A stretch of 64,000 nucleotides of DNA from UBA7672 sp030824255 (GCA_942493305.1 OW818686.1:2604001-2668000); one strand, 5' to 3'; shown: positions 31,507-41,708, numbered from the stretch's first letter. The notes: generated by a model from the sequence alone, not told the origin. Program-made: numbers and translations.

Positions 31507-32582
31507 TGGGCGCGAATGCGCAGCGTGGCCATCGCGCCGGGACGCACCTCACGGCAGTCCGCACCGAGACGGATGCGGACGGGCACGCGCTGGGTGATTT
31601 TCGTGAAGACGCCTGCGGGGTTGGCGTTCGGGATCAGCGCGAATTCGGACGTGGCAGCGTCGCCGATACGTTCGACCGATCCTTGGCATTCGGCGCGCGC
31701 GGCGTCGAGACGGATCTGCGTGTCGGCGCCAATGCGGATGCGGGGGAGGTCTGTCTCCTTGATGTTGGCTTCAAGCCAGAGGTCGCCGCCGACATGCGCC
31801 AGCGCGATGCGTCCGCCCGGCGCGACGTGTTCGCCTGTCTCGGCAAAGACTTCATCGATGATGCCGTCGATGGGGCTGGTTATGGTGTGGTGTTCGAGTT
31901 CTGTCTTCAGGAGGCCGATGCGTTGGCGCAGGGCGTGGGATGACATGGCGAGCGCATCGGCTCCGCGGCGGGAGACATCCGCGCTGCGTATCTCGGCGCG
32001 GGCTTCGCCGACGTTTCCATGATGGCTGGCGAGTTCGGCCTCTGCGCGGACGGTGTTCTGGCGGGCAACCTGCAGGGCGGTGAGCGAACGATCCATGCCT
32101 GCCTGCGCCACGAGGCCGGACTTGTGGAGCGTTGCGGTGCGGGCGTGTTCTGTTTCGGAGCGGGCGAGGACTGCTTGCGCCGCCGCGAGAGCGGCTCTTG
32201 CGGCCTCAAGGCTGGCCTCGCGCGATGTGACACGCTCGCGGCCACGTGCCTCCACGATATCGGCGCTGAGGCGCTCGCGGTCGATTTCGATGTCGAGTTT
32301 CTTAAGGTCCAGCGTGGCGGCGGCAAGGGCGAGGCGGGCCTTGCGATCGTCGAGCGCCAGCAAGGCCTGACCATGCGTGATGCGGTCTCCGGCCGCGATG
32401 GACATATCCGTGATGCGTCCGGCCGTTTCGGCGGAGATTGTGACCATGCGGGCGCGGATGCGGGCGTCGCTGGTGGTGACGAAGGCCGCCTGGTCGACGA
32501 GCCATGCGGCCGCAGCCACGCCGAGGGCGAAAGCGGCCGTTGCAAGACCAAGCTGAAGCAGGCGCCGACGTGGCAGGGGCAT
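31503..32582 (-). CDS. emrA: Membrane fusion protein, HlyD/EmrA family
   Basis: 359 residues. N-terminal membrane anchor (about 9-27), biotinyl-lipoyl half (VTISAETAGRITDMSIAAGD), a long alpha-helical hairpin rich in Ala/Arg/Glu (about 85-210), the second lipoyl half (TITSPIDGIIDEVFAETGE) and a beta-barrel (GDLWLEANIKETDLPRIRIG). Periplasmic adaptor of a tripartite pump with the coupled DHA2 transporter; no outer-membrane TolC gene is adjacent. Start MPLPRRRLLQ fits a short cytoplasmic basic n-region. Confidence 0.88.
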   Translation of the reverse strand: MPLPRRRLLQLGLATAAFALGVAAAAWLVDQAAFVTTSDARIRARMVTISAETAGRITDMSIAAGDRITHGQALLALDDRKARLALAAATLDLKKLDIEIDRERLSADIVEARGRERVTSREASLEAARAALAAAQAVLARSETEHARTATLHKSGLVAQAGMDRSLTALQVARQNTVRAEAELASHHGNVGEARAEIRSADVSRRGADALAMSSHALRQRIGLLKTELEHHTITSPIDGIIDEVFAETGEHVAPGGRIALAHVGGDLWLEANIKETDLPRIRIGADTQIRLDAARAECQGSVERIGDAATSEFALIPNANPAGVFTKITQRVPVRIRLGADCREVRPGAMATLRIRAQ

Positions 32583-32654
32583 CCTGCGGCCATGCCAGCC
32601 GCAGTCAGCCGCTTACATTAGGGACAACCCCGGGTTGTTGTTCGTCGCCGGGGC

Positions 32655-33509
32655 TCAGCCCTTGCGGTTGTCGAACACCAGGATGCAGCCTTCCGGCGCA
32701 ACGAAGGACGGCGTGACCGATTTTCCGGCCAGCATCGCATCGACCACGTCCGGCACGTACTGCTTGTCGGCCTTGGCGCGGGCGCGGCCATAAGTGACGC
32801 GATCGTTGATCGGGCCCTGATAGAGCACCTTCCAGGTGCCAGGCTGGATCACCAGCGTCTCGGTTGCGCGCTCGACGCCCAGCGGCTCGCCGACGGACTG
32901 GTCCGTGTCCTTGAGCACCGGGATGGTGGAGCCGAAGCTGATGGTTTCTTCCTTGATCATCTTCGGCGTGTCGTAGGTGTTCGAGTTGAGCATCAGGAAG
33001 CGCACGCCCTTGGCCTCGTACTTGGCCTGAAGGTCCTTGAAGTCCGGCATCAGTTGCTGGCCGATGGGGCAGCCCTTGGTGTGCATGGTGAGCACGATCG
33101 CCTTGGCGTCGGTCATCTTGTAGAGCTCCCAGGCCTTTCCGTTCTGGTCCGTGAGCTTGAAGTTCTTGATCTTGTCGATCGGGAGCGAATGATTGGTGAT
33201 GCCCGGCGCGTGGTTCATGCCGGCGTGCTGGTCTTCTTCCGGCGCGGCGGCCGGAGCGGGGGCGGCAGCGAGCGTCGCCGCGGGCGTGGGCTGCGTCAGC
33301 GCAGCGGGCTGGGCTGTCGGCGTGGCCGTCGCTTCGGCGACTGTCGCAGCAGGTTCGGCGGCCGGCGTGGCGGCGGCCACTTCCACGGCTGGCGCGGTCG
33401 CAGCGGATTCGGGGGACGCCACGGTCGCGGCGGTTTCGCCGCCCGAGCAGGCGGCCAGTGCGAAGGCGAGAACCGCCATGGCGGTGGACGTGCGGAAGGT
33501 CGTGAGCAT
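32655..33509 (-). CDS. Lipoprotein with Ala/Pro-rich linker and redoxin domain
   Basis: 284 residues. Signal peptide with lipobox LAAC (Cys21). Residues 22-90 are a low-complexity Ala/Thr/Pro/Glu linker that would hold the domain away from the membrane. The C-terminal thioredoxin-fold (AhpC/TSA-like) domain has a single cysteine at the nucleophile site, TKGCPIGQQLMPDF (Cys147), plus NSNTYDTPKMI and a closing APEGCILVFD. It resembles redoxin-domain proteins with DCPI motifs of unknown function. The sequence DQHAGMNHAPGITNH before the domain is His/Met-rich and could bind metal. Confidence 0.75.
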   Translation of the reverse strand: MLTTFRTSTAMAVLAFALAACSGGETAATVASPESAATAPAVEVAAATPAAEPAATVAEATATPTAQPAALTQPTPAATLAAAPAPAAAPEEDQHAGMNHAPGITNHSLPIDKIKNFKLTDQNGKAWELYKMTDAKAIVLTMHTKGCPIGQQLMPDFKDLQAKYEAKGVRFLMLNSNTYDTPKMIKEETISFGSTIPVLKDTDQSVGEPLGVERATETLVIQPGTWKVLYQGPINDRVTYGRARAKADKQYVPDVVDAMLAGKSVTPSFVAPEGCILVFDNRKG

Positions 33510-33655
33510 GGGGGAGCGCTCCTCTCATAACGGCTTCTTGGTTCGCCCTAATATCGGGCGCCTGCCTGACAGCGTCAAACCATCGGGGCGGTTTCACACT
33601 GCCTTGTGTTCCATCTTGAGCGTCGCAGAAGCCCAGACAAGGCCGTTTGATGCAG

Positions 33656-33690
33656 CGCAAAACGAAAACAGGCGGCCGAAGCCGCCTGTT
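33656..33690 (-). terminator. Rho-independent terminator of the TonB-receptor gene
   Basis: On the minus strand a perfect 10-bp stem (AACAGGCGGC/GCCGCCTGTT, 33667-33690) with a UUCG tetraloop is followed by TTTTCGTTTTG. It stands 26 bases after the receptor stop codon and should separate it from the downstream redoxin gene. Confidence 0.88.
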
Positions 33691-33716
33691 CCCGTCAAAC
33701 CCAAGAGGGCTGAGTT

Positions 33717-36700
33717 CTAGAAGGTGGCTTTCAGGCCAACCTCGATCGTGCGGCCGAGGGCGCTGCCGAGGCGGGCGTCGTAGCCGTACTCGATCTCGTA
33801 CTTGGCCGGGTCACGGTCGAAGAGGTTCTCGACCGCAGCCGTGAAGCGGAGGTTTTCCGTGACGTTGAAGAGGTAGATCACGTCGATGTAGATCGGATCT
33901 TCGCCGTTCTCGCCGTACTGGTTGCCCGGACGGTCATCGACGACCTTCGAGCGCCAGTCAGCCTGCAGACGGAAAACGTGATCGTCGAAGCGATACGACG
34001 TGAACGCGTTGACGGCCCATTCCGGAGCGGCGCGAGCGGCGCCGAGCAGGTTGAGTTCGCCGAGGCGGTTCGAGGCGGCTTCGACGGTGAAGCCGTCGAG
34101 GAAGGCCGCGGTGTCGCGGAGTTCGAGGACTTGCGTCGCCGTCGCGCCGATCGAGAAGTCACCCGGGCCGATCGGCATACCGTAGTTGATCTGGTAGTCG
34201 ATGCCGTTGGTGATGACGCCCGGACCGTTGCCGAACACCGTCGAGACGCCGGCGAGTGACGTGGTGAGCGTCGCCGTGGCGGCCGGGGTGGTCGTCGGCG
34301 GGCTTGCCGGGTTGCAGACGCCGCCCGGGGTGGTCGGCGTGTCCTGATAGCGGATACGGCCGGCCAGCGGGTGGTTGCAGGCGTTGAAGGCGTCGGTCGT
34401 GCTGTAGACGGCGTTCAGGATCTGGTTGGTGGTCGCCAGCGCCCGGAACTCGTTTTCCGTCTCGATATTGAAGTAGTCGATGATGATGCTGAGATCGTGG
34501 TCGGCAGCAAAGCCTTCGCTCTGCCAGATCACGCCAGCGTTCCAGGCAGTCGCCGTGGCCGGGCCGATTTCGTCGTCCGTCACAGTGACCGACGGGAGCC
34601 ATTGGCTGCCCGCGAGTGCGTAGTTCGTCACGCCGTTGGTGACTTCACCGGCTTGCAGGCCGATCGGCGGAGCAAGGTAGTTCGTGCCGTAGGAGCCGCG
34701 GAGCGAGAGAGGGCCCCAGACGTCCCATTTGCCGGACACTTTGTAGACGGTGTCGCCGATGCCGCCGGAGAATTCTTCACGACGCACGGCAGCCGACAGG
34801 TTGAGGTTGTCGAGAACCGGGATCTGAAGTTCGCCGAACAGAGCGGCTTGTTGCTGGTCCACACGCTCCGGAATTTCCGGATCGAAGAACACAAACGGTC
34901 CCGCATTCTCGCAGCCCGTGAAGCCGAGTTGGCCGGCCGGGATCGGGTCCTGACCCGGCCACTGGCAGGGGACGGAGCCGTTGTAGAACGGGCTCGGGAT
35001 CGTTTCACGGTTCTCAAGCTGACGTCCCTGCATACCGACGGCCCAAGCGAGCGCGCCGCCCGGAAGGTCGATGCCGGATTCACCGCTGAAGATCAGGTCG
35101 AGCGTGAGGCTGGTTGCGACGGTTTCGCTTTCACGATCGTCATACAGCCAGCGCTGCAGCTCGTTCGAGTTTTCCCAGCTCGATACGCCCGTGGGGAGCG
35201 CCAGGTTGCGGTTGGAACCGCTCTGCGGGTTGATCAGGTTGAGCGCCGGGTTGCTCTGGAACGACGTCAGGAACGGGTTGAACCACTGGCAACCGTTCTG
35301 ACCGGCAGCAGCCGGGTTTTGCGTGCCGAGGCGGTTCGGGTCGGTGTCGACCGCGTTGCAGTTCGGACCGCCGAAGCCGTTGAGGGCTTGCTGGATGCGG
35401 TGACCCAGCATGTCCGGACCGGTGAGGCGCGTAATGGTCTGGTTGTAGGTCAGGCCAGCATCGTAGTTGATGTTGCTCGCCATGCCGGCCCAGTCACCCA
35501 GGCGGCCTTTGAGACCACCTGAAACGCGGAAGCCCTGATAGTCGTACTCGTTGAGCGCCGTATCGTCGCCGAACGCCGTCGTGCCCTGGAAGGCAAACGT
35601 GCGGTACAGCGAGCTGGCCGCGCCACCGATGGTGAAACCGGAAGCCGTCGGCGCCAGCGTTGCGCCCGTGTCGGCAAGGAATTGTCCGACGAAGGGGTTG
35701 GTGCGCGGAATGAACAGTTCGGTGCCGGTCTGGGCCATGCCCGGACCGCGCGAGGTCGGCAGGGACGGCGACACGTGAGTGGCCGAACGGACTTGGCCAT
35801 AGGCCGCGTCCATGTGGAACTCCATGTCGTCGTTGATCGTGGCGTTCACCTGGCCGTAGGCGCGGTAAACGTCCTGCTCTTCGACGAGGTTGTAGAAGGG
35901 GAAGTAGCCGAAACGGCAGAAGCCGGCGTTCGGTGCGGCAGGGTTGGACCAGGCGCCGCCAATGGATTCGCAGTTCGCGAGACGCGAGCCAACGGACAGG
36001 GCGTTGTCGTAGATGCCTGCGCCGAGTGCTGCGCCGTATTCGTCAGCGGTCGTGAACTGACCGCCGGGGCCTGTCGGCGTGATAACGCCCGGCAGCGCGC
36101 CACGCGGCGTGTAAACGCCGATGTTGGAGAGCGCGGACCACGGCGAGAGGTTGGTCGAATAGGGCGTGATGGCCCAGTCGCGCTGGTCCGGCGTCAGGGG
36201 CGAGCGGTGCTCGTATTCCATCGACCAGAGGAAGTTGATGTCGCCTTCGCCGATGCCGCCGAGCAGGCTGGCGGTGTAGTCGCCATCCGAACCGTCGACG
36301 TACTTGTAGCTGGCGTTGGCTTCGAGGCCGACGAACTCATCGCGCGTGATGAAGTTGATGACGCCACCGACGGCGTCAGCGCCGTACGTCACGGCCGCGC
36401 CGTCCTTCAGGAGTTCGGTACGGGCCAGAGCCGCGCCCGGGATGAACGACACGTTCGTCGAGACGCGACGACCGTTGAGCAGGGTCAGCGACTTTTCAGC
36501 GCCGATGCCGCGCAGGTTGAAGCTGACCGCGCCCGGGGCGGAGCCGCCCTGGAAGTTCGCTTCGCCTTGCGTGAAGCCCGAGATCGTCAGGTTCTTGGCG
36601 AATTCGAGGGCCGTCGGAGCGCCCTGTTCTTCGAGGTCTTCGTTCGTGAAGACTTCGACCGGCAGAGCCGCATCTTCCGGCGTGCCGGCGATGAGCGAGC

Positions 36701-36851
36701 CCGTGATCACGACGCGGCTGGTGCTGTCCGGTTGGGCAGCTTCGGCCGGTTGATCAGTTGTTGCGACAGTGTCCTGTGCCCAGGCAGGCATGAAGCCAGC
36801 CAAACCAACAAGAAGCGCAGCGCTGGAAGCGCCGCGGAGCGTGAACTTCAT
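33717..36851 (-). CDS. TonB-dependent outer-membrane receptor
   Basis: 1044 residues, within the size range of large carbohydrate-type receptors. Signal peptide ends at MPAWAQ. A TonB-box-like VVITGSLI follows, then a plug domain (FTNEDLEEQGAPTALEFAKN, FNLRGIGAEKSLTLLNGRRV, LLKDGAAVTYGADAVGG) and a 22-strand type barrel ending in Phe (TIEVGLKATF). Start ATG 36851 has an excellent GGGGAGG eight bases upstream. Substrate unknown; it diverges from a glycerol-type ABC importer operon, which suggests that the pair serves the same nutrient. A terminator follows. Confidence 0.93.
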   Translation of the reverse strand: MKFTLRGASSAALLVGLAGFMPAWAQDTVATTDQPAEAAQPDSTSRVVITGSLIAGTPEDAALPVEVFTNEDLEEQGAPTALEFAKNLTISGFTQGEANFQGGSAPGAVSFNLRGIGAEKSLTLLNGRRVSTNVSFIPGAALARTELLKDGAAVTYGADAVGGVINFITRDEFVGLEANASYKYVDGSDGDYTASLLGGIGEGDINFLWSMEYEHRSPLTPDQRDWAITPYSTNLSPWSALSNIGVYTPRGALPGVITPTGPGGQFTTADEYGAALGAGIYDNALSVGSRLANCESIGGAWSNPAAPNAGFCRFGYFPFYNLVEEQDVYRAYGQVNATINDDMEFHMDAAYGQVRSATHVSPSLPTSRGPGMAQTGTELFIPRTNPFVGQFLADTGATLAPTASGFTIGGAASSLYRTFAFQGTTAFGDDTALNEYDYQGFRVSGGLKGRLGDWAGMASNINYDAGLTYNQTITRLTGPDMLGHRIQQALNGFGGPNCNAVDTDPNRLGTQNPAAAGQNGCQWFNPFLTSFQSNPALNLINPQSGSNRNLALPTGVSSWENSNELQRWLYDDRESETVATSLTLDLIFSGESGIDLPGGALAWAVGMQGRQLENRETIPSPFYNGSVPCQWPGQDPIPAGQLGFTGCENAGPFVFFDPEIPERVDQQQAALFGELQIPVLDNLNLSAAVRREEFSGGIGDTVYKVSGKWDVWGPLSLRGSYGTNYLAPPIGLQAGEVTNGVTNYALAGSQWLPSVTVTDDEIGPATATAWNAGVIWQSEGFAADHDLSIIIDYFNIETENEFRALATTNQILNAVYSTTDAFNACNHPLAGRIRYQDTPTTPGGVCNPASPPTTTPAATATLTTSLAGVSTVFGNGPGVITNGIDYQINYGMPIGPGDFSIGATATQVLELRDTAAFLDGFTVEAASNRLGELNLLGAARAAPEWAVNAFTSYRFDDHVFRLQADWRSKVVDDRPGNQYGENGEDPIYIDVIYLFNVTENLRFTAAVENLFDRDPAKYEIEYGYDARLGSALGRTIEVGLKATF

Positions 36852-37293
36852 AATTGTAACCTCCCCGTATTGAGTCTGTTTAAGCGACTCTTGAATTCAC
36901 TGTTGACCGCATTGAAACGTGACGTCAACCGAATGGGTGTTGCGTCCCACGGGATTTCACCGCTGTTCTCGGCAATCTTTGTGCGTGGGAAAGCTTTACG
37001 GCGCGGTTGCGCTTTCACTTCCAGTAACGGCATTCCCTTACGTCATTAAGGCAATTGCGCTCTTCGCATTCGCGGCAATGGTAAACGCAATCGTGTCAGT
37101 TGCGTGAAAGACGCAGCGCGCTTCGAACGCTTGAACTTTTTGAGAGCGGCCTCGGCGATCATGCATTTCAATTTCAACTACCGCGCGGCGCGTGAATTCA
37201 GACGGTGTCTGCTCAATTCGAAACAACTGTGTTTGACGCTGCAGCCATTCGCAGACTTATTGGCGCGTGGGTCGTCAATGTGGGTCGCCGTGC
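36852..37293. promoter_or_regulatory. Divergent promoter region between the receptor and the glp operon
   Basis: 442 bases without a supportable gene, less GC-rich than its surroundings. GACGTCAAC (36921-36929) and GTTGCGTC (36939-36946) form an imperfect inverted repeat. Several TTGCG/CGCAA elements and AAAG/CTTT blocks occur between 37000 and 37120. It must carry promoters in both directions and probably an operator for coordinate control, but no site could be assigned to a known regulator. Confidence 0.5.
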
Positions 37294-38325
37294 ATGCTTG
37301 AACTGAAGGACGTGTCGCGCCGCGTTGATGGCGTCGACCACCTCGTCAACATTTCGATGCGGCTTGAGCCCGGCGCACTGAATGTGCTGCTCGGCCCCGC
37401 GCGCGCAGGAAAAACGAGCCTGATGCGCGTGATGGCGGGCCTCGACCGGGCCGGCGAAGGCGCCATTCTCTTCAACGGGGTAGACGTGACGGGGCAGGCG
37501 GTGGCCAGGCGCAATGTTGCGATGGTGTACCAGCAGTTCATCAATTATCCGGGCTGGACCGTTCGCGAGAACATCGCCTCTCCGCTCAGGGTGAAGCGCG
37601 CATCACGCGAGGAAATTGAGCGCGAAGTCGGGCGCGCGGCGGAACTTCTGCGCCTGACGCCATACCTTGAGCGCAAGCCGCTGGAGCTTTCCGGCGGACA
37701 GCAGCAGCGGGTGGCGCTGGCGCGGGCGATCGTGAAGAAGGCGTCGCTTGTGCTGCTCGATGAGCCGCTGGCGAACCTGGACTACAAGCTGCGGGAAGAG
37801 TTGCGGGCGGAACTTCCGCGGTTGTTCGCCGACGCGGGCTCAGTCGTTGTATATGCAACAACAGAGCCGCTGGAGGCCCTTCTGCTGGGCGGCAACACCG
37901 CCACGATGAGCGAAGGGCGCGTGACCCAGTTTGGTCCGAGCGGGGAGGCTTATCGCCGGCCGAATTCGCTGGAAACCGCGCGGACGTTTTCCGATCCGCC
38001 GCTGAACGTGCTGCCTGTCGAGAATGCGGCGCAGGCCGATCGCTATCCCGGCGCCCGCACGCTGGCCTTCCGGGCGCATCACCTGCGGATGGAGCGGAAG
38101 ACAGCGGCGGCGCACACCTACACGCTGGAAGTTCTGTCGAGTGAGATCACGGGATCGGAGACTTATGTGCATCTCCGCCATGGCGATCATCGCTGGGTGA
38201 TGCTGACCCATGGCGTGCACGCGTTCGAGCCCGGCTCGCAACAGACCGTCTATGTCGAGCCCGACGACATGATGAGCTTCCAGGCCGATGGCCGCGCGCT
38301 TGGCCATGCCGGAAAGGCGGCCTGA
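37294..38325 (+). CDS. glpS: ABC importer ATPase, GlpS-like
   Basis: 343 residues from ATG 37294. Walker A GPARAGKT (34-41), Q-loop in YQQFINYPGWTVREN, intact signature LSGGQ (132-136), Walker B LVLLDEP and a C-terminal TOBE-like domain. The switch (H-loop) histidine is replaced: VVYATTEPLEA has Thr190 where VTHD has His. That variant agrees with what I recall of rhizobial GlpS. First gene of glpSTPQ-U-V, the glycerol importer operon described in Rhizobium; substrate here is inferred. glpT starts three bases after the stop. Confidence 0.85.
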   Translation: MLELKDVSRRVDGVDHLVNISMRLEPGALNVLLGPARAGKTSLMRVMAGLDRAGEGAILFNGVDVTGQAVARRNVAMVYQQFINYPGWTVRENIASPLRVKRASREEIEREVGRAAELLRLTPYLERKPLELSGGQQQRVALARAIVKKASLVLLDEPLANLDYKLREELRAELPRLFADAGSVVVYATTEPLEALLLGGNTATMSEGRVTQFGPSGEAYRRPNSLETARTFSDPPLNVLPVENAAQADRYPGARTLAFRAHHLRMERKTAAAHTYTLEVLSSEITGSETYVHLRHGDHRWVMLTHGVHAFEPGSQQTVYVEPDDMMSFQADGRALGHAGKAA

Positions 38326-38328
38326 GTC

Positions 38329-39408
38329 ATGGCGCGGATTGATCTGGACAATGTGCGTCACGCCTATGGGCCTGATCCGAAATCGGATGCGGACTTTGCG
38401 CTGCGCCGCGTGAGCCATGTGTTCGAGGACGGCGGCGCCTATGCGTTGCTCGGCCCATCGGGTTGCGGCAAGACCTCGATGCTCAACATCATCTCAGGCC
38501 TTGTGGCGCCGACCGAAGGGCGCGTGCTGTTCAATGGCGAGGACGTCACGCTTCTGTCGACCGAGAAGCGCAACATCGCGCAGGTGTTCCAGTTTCCCGT
38601 CGTCTATGACTCGATGACGGTGCGCGAGAACCTGGCGTTCCCATTGCGCAACCGGCGGATGAAGACCGACGAGATCGCGCGTCGCGTCGATGAGGTGCTC
38701 GAGACGGTGGGGCTCACCGCGCTGGCGGGGCGCAAGGCGCGCGGGCTGACGGCGGACGAGAAGCAGAAGATCTCGCTGGGGCGCGGACTGGTGCGGCCGG
38801 ATGTGAACGCAGTGCTGTTCGACGAGCCGCTGACGGTGGTGGACCCGCAGATGAAATGGCAGTTGCGCGCCAGCCTGCGCGACGTGCACAGGCGCAGCCG
38901 CGCGACCATGATCTATGTGACGCACGACCAGACCGAGGCGCTGACCTTCGCGGACAAGGTGGTCGTCATGTATGCGGGCGAGATCGTGCAGGTCGGAACC
39001 CCGGCGGAATTGTTCGAGAGGCCAAGCCACACTTTCGTGGGATACTTCATCGGCTCACCGGGTATGAATGTGGTTCCGGTTGCGATTGACGGCGCGGGTG
39101 TGCGGATCGGCGAGAGCCGAGTGGCGCTGCCGGCGGCGCCTGTCGTGGTTGACGGCGCCAGGATCGAGCTGGGCGTGCGACCGGAGTTCGTGAAGCTGGG
39201 AGCCGCCGGCATTCCGGCGTCCGTCATTCGTGTGGAGGATGCGGGGCGCTATCGCGTGGCGCACCTGTCGATGCAGGGGCATCCGATCGCGGCGATGCTG
39301 CGCGAGGGCGAGAAGATACCCGCCGATCCCAAGGTCTCGTTCGATCCGGTGGGCGTGCATCTCTATGCCGATAGTTGGCGTGTCGCGTTGAACGGGGCTG
39401 GGCAATGA
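38329..39408 (+). CDS. glpT: ABC importer ATPase, GlpT-like
   Basis: 359 residues. Walker A LGPSGCGKTS (41-50), Q-loop FQFPVVYDSMTVREN, Walker B AVLFDEPLTVVDP and H-loop YVTHDQTEA (His199) are intact. The signature LSGGQ is replaced by LTADE (140-144), followed by KQKISLGRGL. It therefore complements GlpS, which has the signature but not the histidine. TOBE-like regulatory domain at the C-terminus. Its TGA overlaps the glpP ATG (ATGA at 39405-39408). Confidence 0.85.
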   Translation: MARIDLDNVRHAYGPDPKSDADFALRRVSHVFEDGGAYALLGPSGCGKTSMLNIISGLVAPTEGRVLFNGEDVTLLSTEKRNIAQVFQFPVVYDSMTVRENLAFPLRNRRMKTDEIARRVDEVLETVGLTALAGRKARGLTADEKQKISLGRGLVRPDVNAVLFDEPLTVVDPQMKWQLRASLRDVHRRSRATMIYVTHDQTEALTFADKVVVMYAGEIVQVGTPAELFERPSHTFVGYFIGSPGMNVVPVAIDGAGVRIGESRVALPAAPVVVDGARIELGVRPEFVKLGAAGIPASVIRVEDAGRYRVAHLSMQGHPIAAMLREGEKIPADPKVSFDPVGVHLYADSWRVALNGAGQ

Positions 39409-40258
39409 AACCCGTCAATCAGAAAGCCTGGTTTCTCGTCGCGCCCGTCCTGCTGCTGGTCGCGTTCACGGCGATCATCCCGTTGATGACGGTGGTGAAC
39501 TATTCAGTGCAGTACGTCGCCACCAATGCGCAATTCCACTGGGTGGGCGATCTCTGGTATCGCGAGGTGCTGCATTCGGAAAAGTTCTGGAATGCGCTGT
39601 GGCGCAACCTTGTCTTCTCCTGCATCATCCTCGCCATCCAGATTCCGCTGGGCGTGCTGATCGCGCTCAACATGCCGCGCAAGGGATGGGGCGTGCCGGT
39701 CTGCCTGGTGCTGATGGCGCTGCCGCTGCTGATCCCGTGGTATGTGGTGGGCATGATCTGGCAGATGTTCGGGCGCGTCGACATCGGCCTGTTCGGCGTG
39801 ATGCTGCGCGACTTCGGCTACAATTACGAGAACGATCCGATCGATGCGTGGTTCACGCTTGTGCTGATGGATGTGTGGCACTGGACCAGCCTTGTTGCGA
39901 TGCTGGCCTATGCGGGACTCGTGTCGATCCCGGATGCCTATTATCAGGCGGCGCGGATTGATGGCGCGTCGAAATGGTCTGTGTTCCGCTTCATCCAGCT
40001 GCCGAAGATGGGGCGGGTGCTGACCATCGCCATCCTGCTGCGCTTCATGGACTCGTTCATGATCTTCACGGAGCCATTCGCGGTGATTGCGGGTGGCGAT
40101 CCGGTATTCCTGTCGACGGAGCTGAAGCAGACGGTGGAGCTGGGCCAGAAGGCGGCCATGTCGATCATCTACTTCCTGATCATCCTGCTCACCAGCTGGG
40201 TGTTCTATACGGTGATGACCCGTGATGACGGCGCGCCGCGGCCGCAGGGAGGCGTGTC

Positions 40259-40262
<4 letters not shown>
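39405..40262 (+). CDS. glpP: ABC importer permease, GlpP-like
   Basis: 285 residues, six hydrophobic segments. Type I importer inner-membrane component, MalF-like in position. The cytoplasmic EAA-type loop is AARIDGASKWSVFRFIQLPKMGRVL, the contact site for the ATPases. Preceded by glpT and followed by glpQ, both with ATGA overlaps. N-terminus KPVNQKAWFLVAPVLLLVAF is the usual short cytoplasmic tail plus first helix. Confidence 0.88.
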
Positions 40263-41065
<803 letters not shown>

Positions 41066-41084
41066 CCCTGGCGGAGAGGGCTCT

Positions 41085-41109
41085 GTGACATTTCCGCAAA
41101 TCTGCTATC
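41085..41109 (+). promoter_or_regulatory. Candidate internal promoter in the glp operon
   Basis: GTGACA (41085-41090), a 13-base spacer and GCTATC (41104-41109). This resembles the Caulobacter housekeeping pattern TTGAC-N10-14-GCTANAWC, imperfectly. It lies 88 bases before the small membrane gene and would allow glpU and glpV, including the binding protein, to be transcribed separately. Confidence 0.3.
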
Positions 41110-41196
41110 CTGACCCCGTCAAGCACCCCGATACGGCACAAGAGGGCGCAGGGCAGATACGAGTAGAAACGCAAAAATCAGAGCCAGGAGAATAAC

Positions 41197-41457
41197 ATGG
41201 CCAGATACGGTTACACCCCTCCCGAAGCCGTCAATGCACGCAAGGAAGCGCAAGGCCGCCAGATGACGGTCATTGGCGCCGTCCTGATGGGCCTTGGCGT
41301 CATTGGCATCGTTCTTTCAACAGTTCTCAAAGCCGTGTGGCTTGGCATTCTCGGCGGCCCGATCGGCGGGTTGTCCTGGCTTGCGCTGCTGGTCGGCGGC
41401 GGCGTGTTCTGGTGGGGCTTCAGCTCCATTCGCGATGCACGCGCCAACCGGCGCTGA
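41197..41457 (+). CDS. Small two-helix membrane protein in the glp operon
   Basis: 86 residues. Two hydrophobic segments (about 23-43 and 51-74) joined by GGPIGG, flanked by a charged N-terminus (YTPPEAVNARKEAQGRQ) and a basic C-terminus (RDARANRR). Start ATG 41197 has AGGAG seven bases upstream. No family recognised. It is not part of the rhizobial glpSTPQUV set as I know it. Its place between permease and binding-protein genes suggests a membrane accessory of the importer, but this is inference. Confidence 0.65.
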   Translation: MARYGYTPPEAVNARKEAQGRQMTVIGAVLMGLGVIGIVLSTVLKAVWLGILGGPIGGLSWLALLVGGGVFWWGFSSIRDARANRR

Positions 41458-41462
41458 TCGAC

Positions 41463-41708
41463 GTGACCGCAGAGCCCGCCGCTTCGCCCGAGGCTGAACG
41501 TCTCAGACAAGGCCAGCGCCAGTTCATGACTGGCCTCGGCTTCGTGATGTTCGGCCTCATCTTCGGCGGCGGGCTCGCCATGGTCTTTTATTTCCTCGGC
41601 CAGCGCACGGGCGCCATCGTCTGCGTGGCAGCGGGCGGCGTGGCTGTGCTGGTGGGCATCGTGCTGCAGGCGCGGGCGGCCAAGCTGCTGCGGAGCAAGG
41701 CGCCATGA
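41463..41708 (+). CDS. Small membrane protein in the glp operon
   Basis: 81 residues from GTG 41463, five bases after the previous stop. Charged N-terminus (AEPAASPEAERLRQGQRQF) and two hydrophobic segments (about 22-44 and 50-68), basic end (AAKLLRSKAP). Layout matches the preceding 86-residue protein, so the two may be diverged duplicates or partners. Its TGA overlaps the glpU ATG (ATGA). An ATG at 41526 would remove the charged N-terminus and is less likely. Confidence 0.6.
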   Translation: MTAEPAASPEAERLRQGQRQFMTGLGFVMFGLIFGGGLAMVFYFLGQRTGAIVCVAAGGVAVLVGIVLQARAAKLLRSKAP

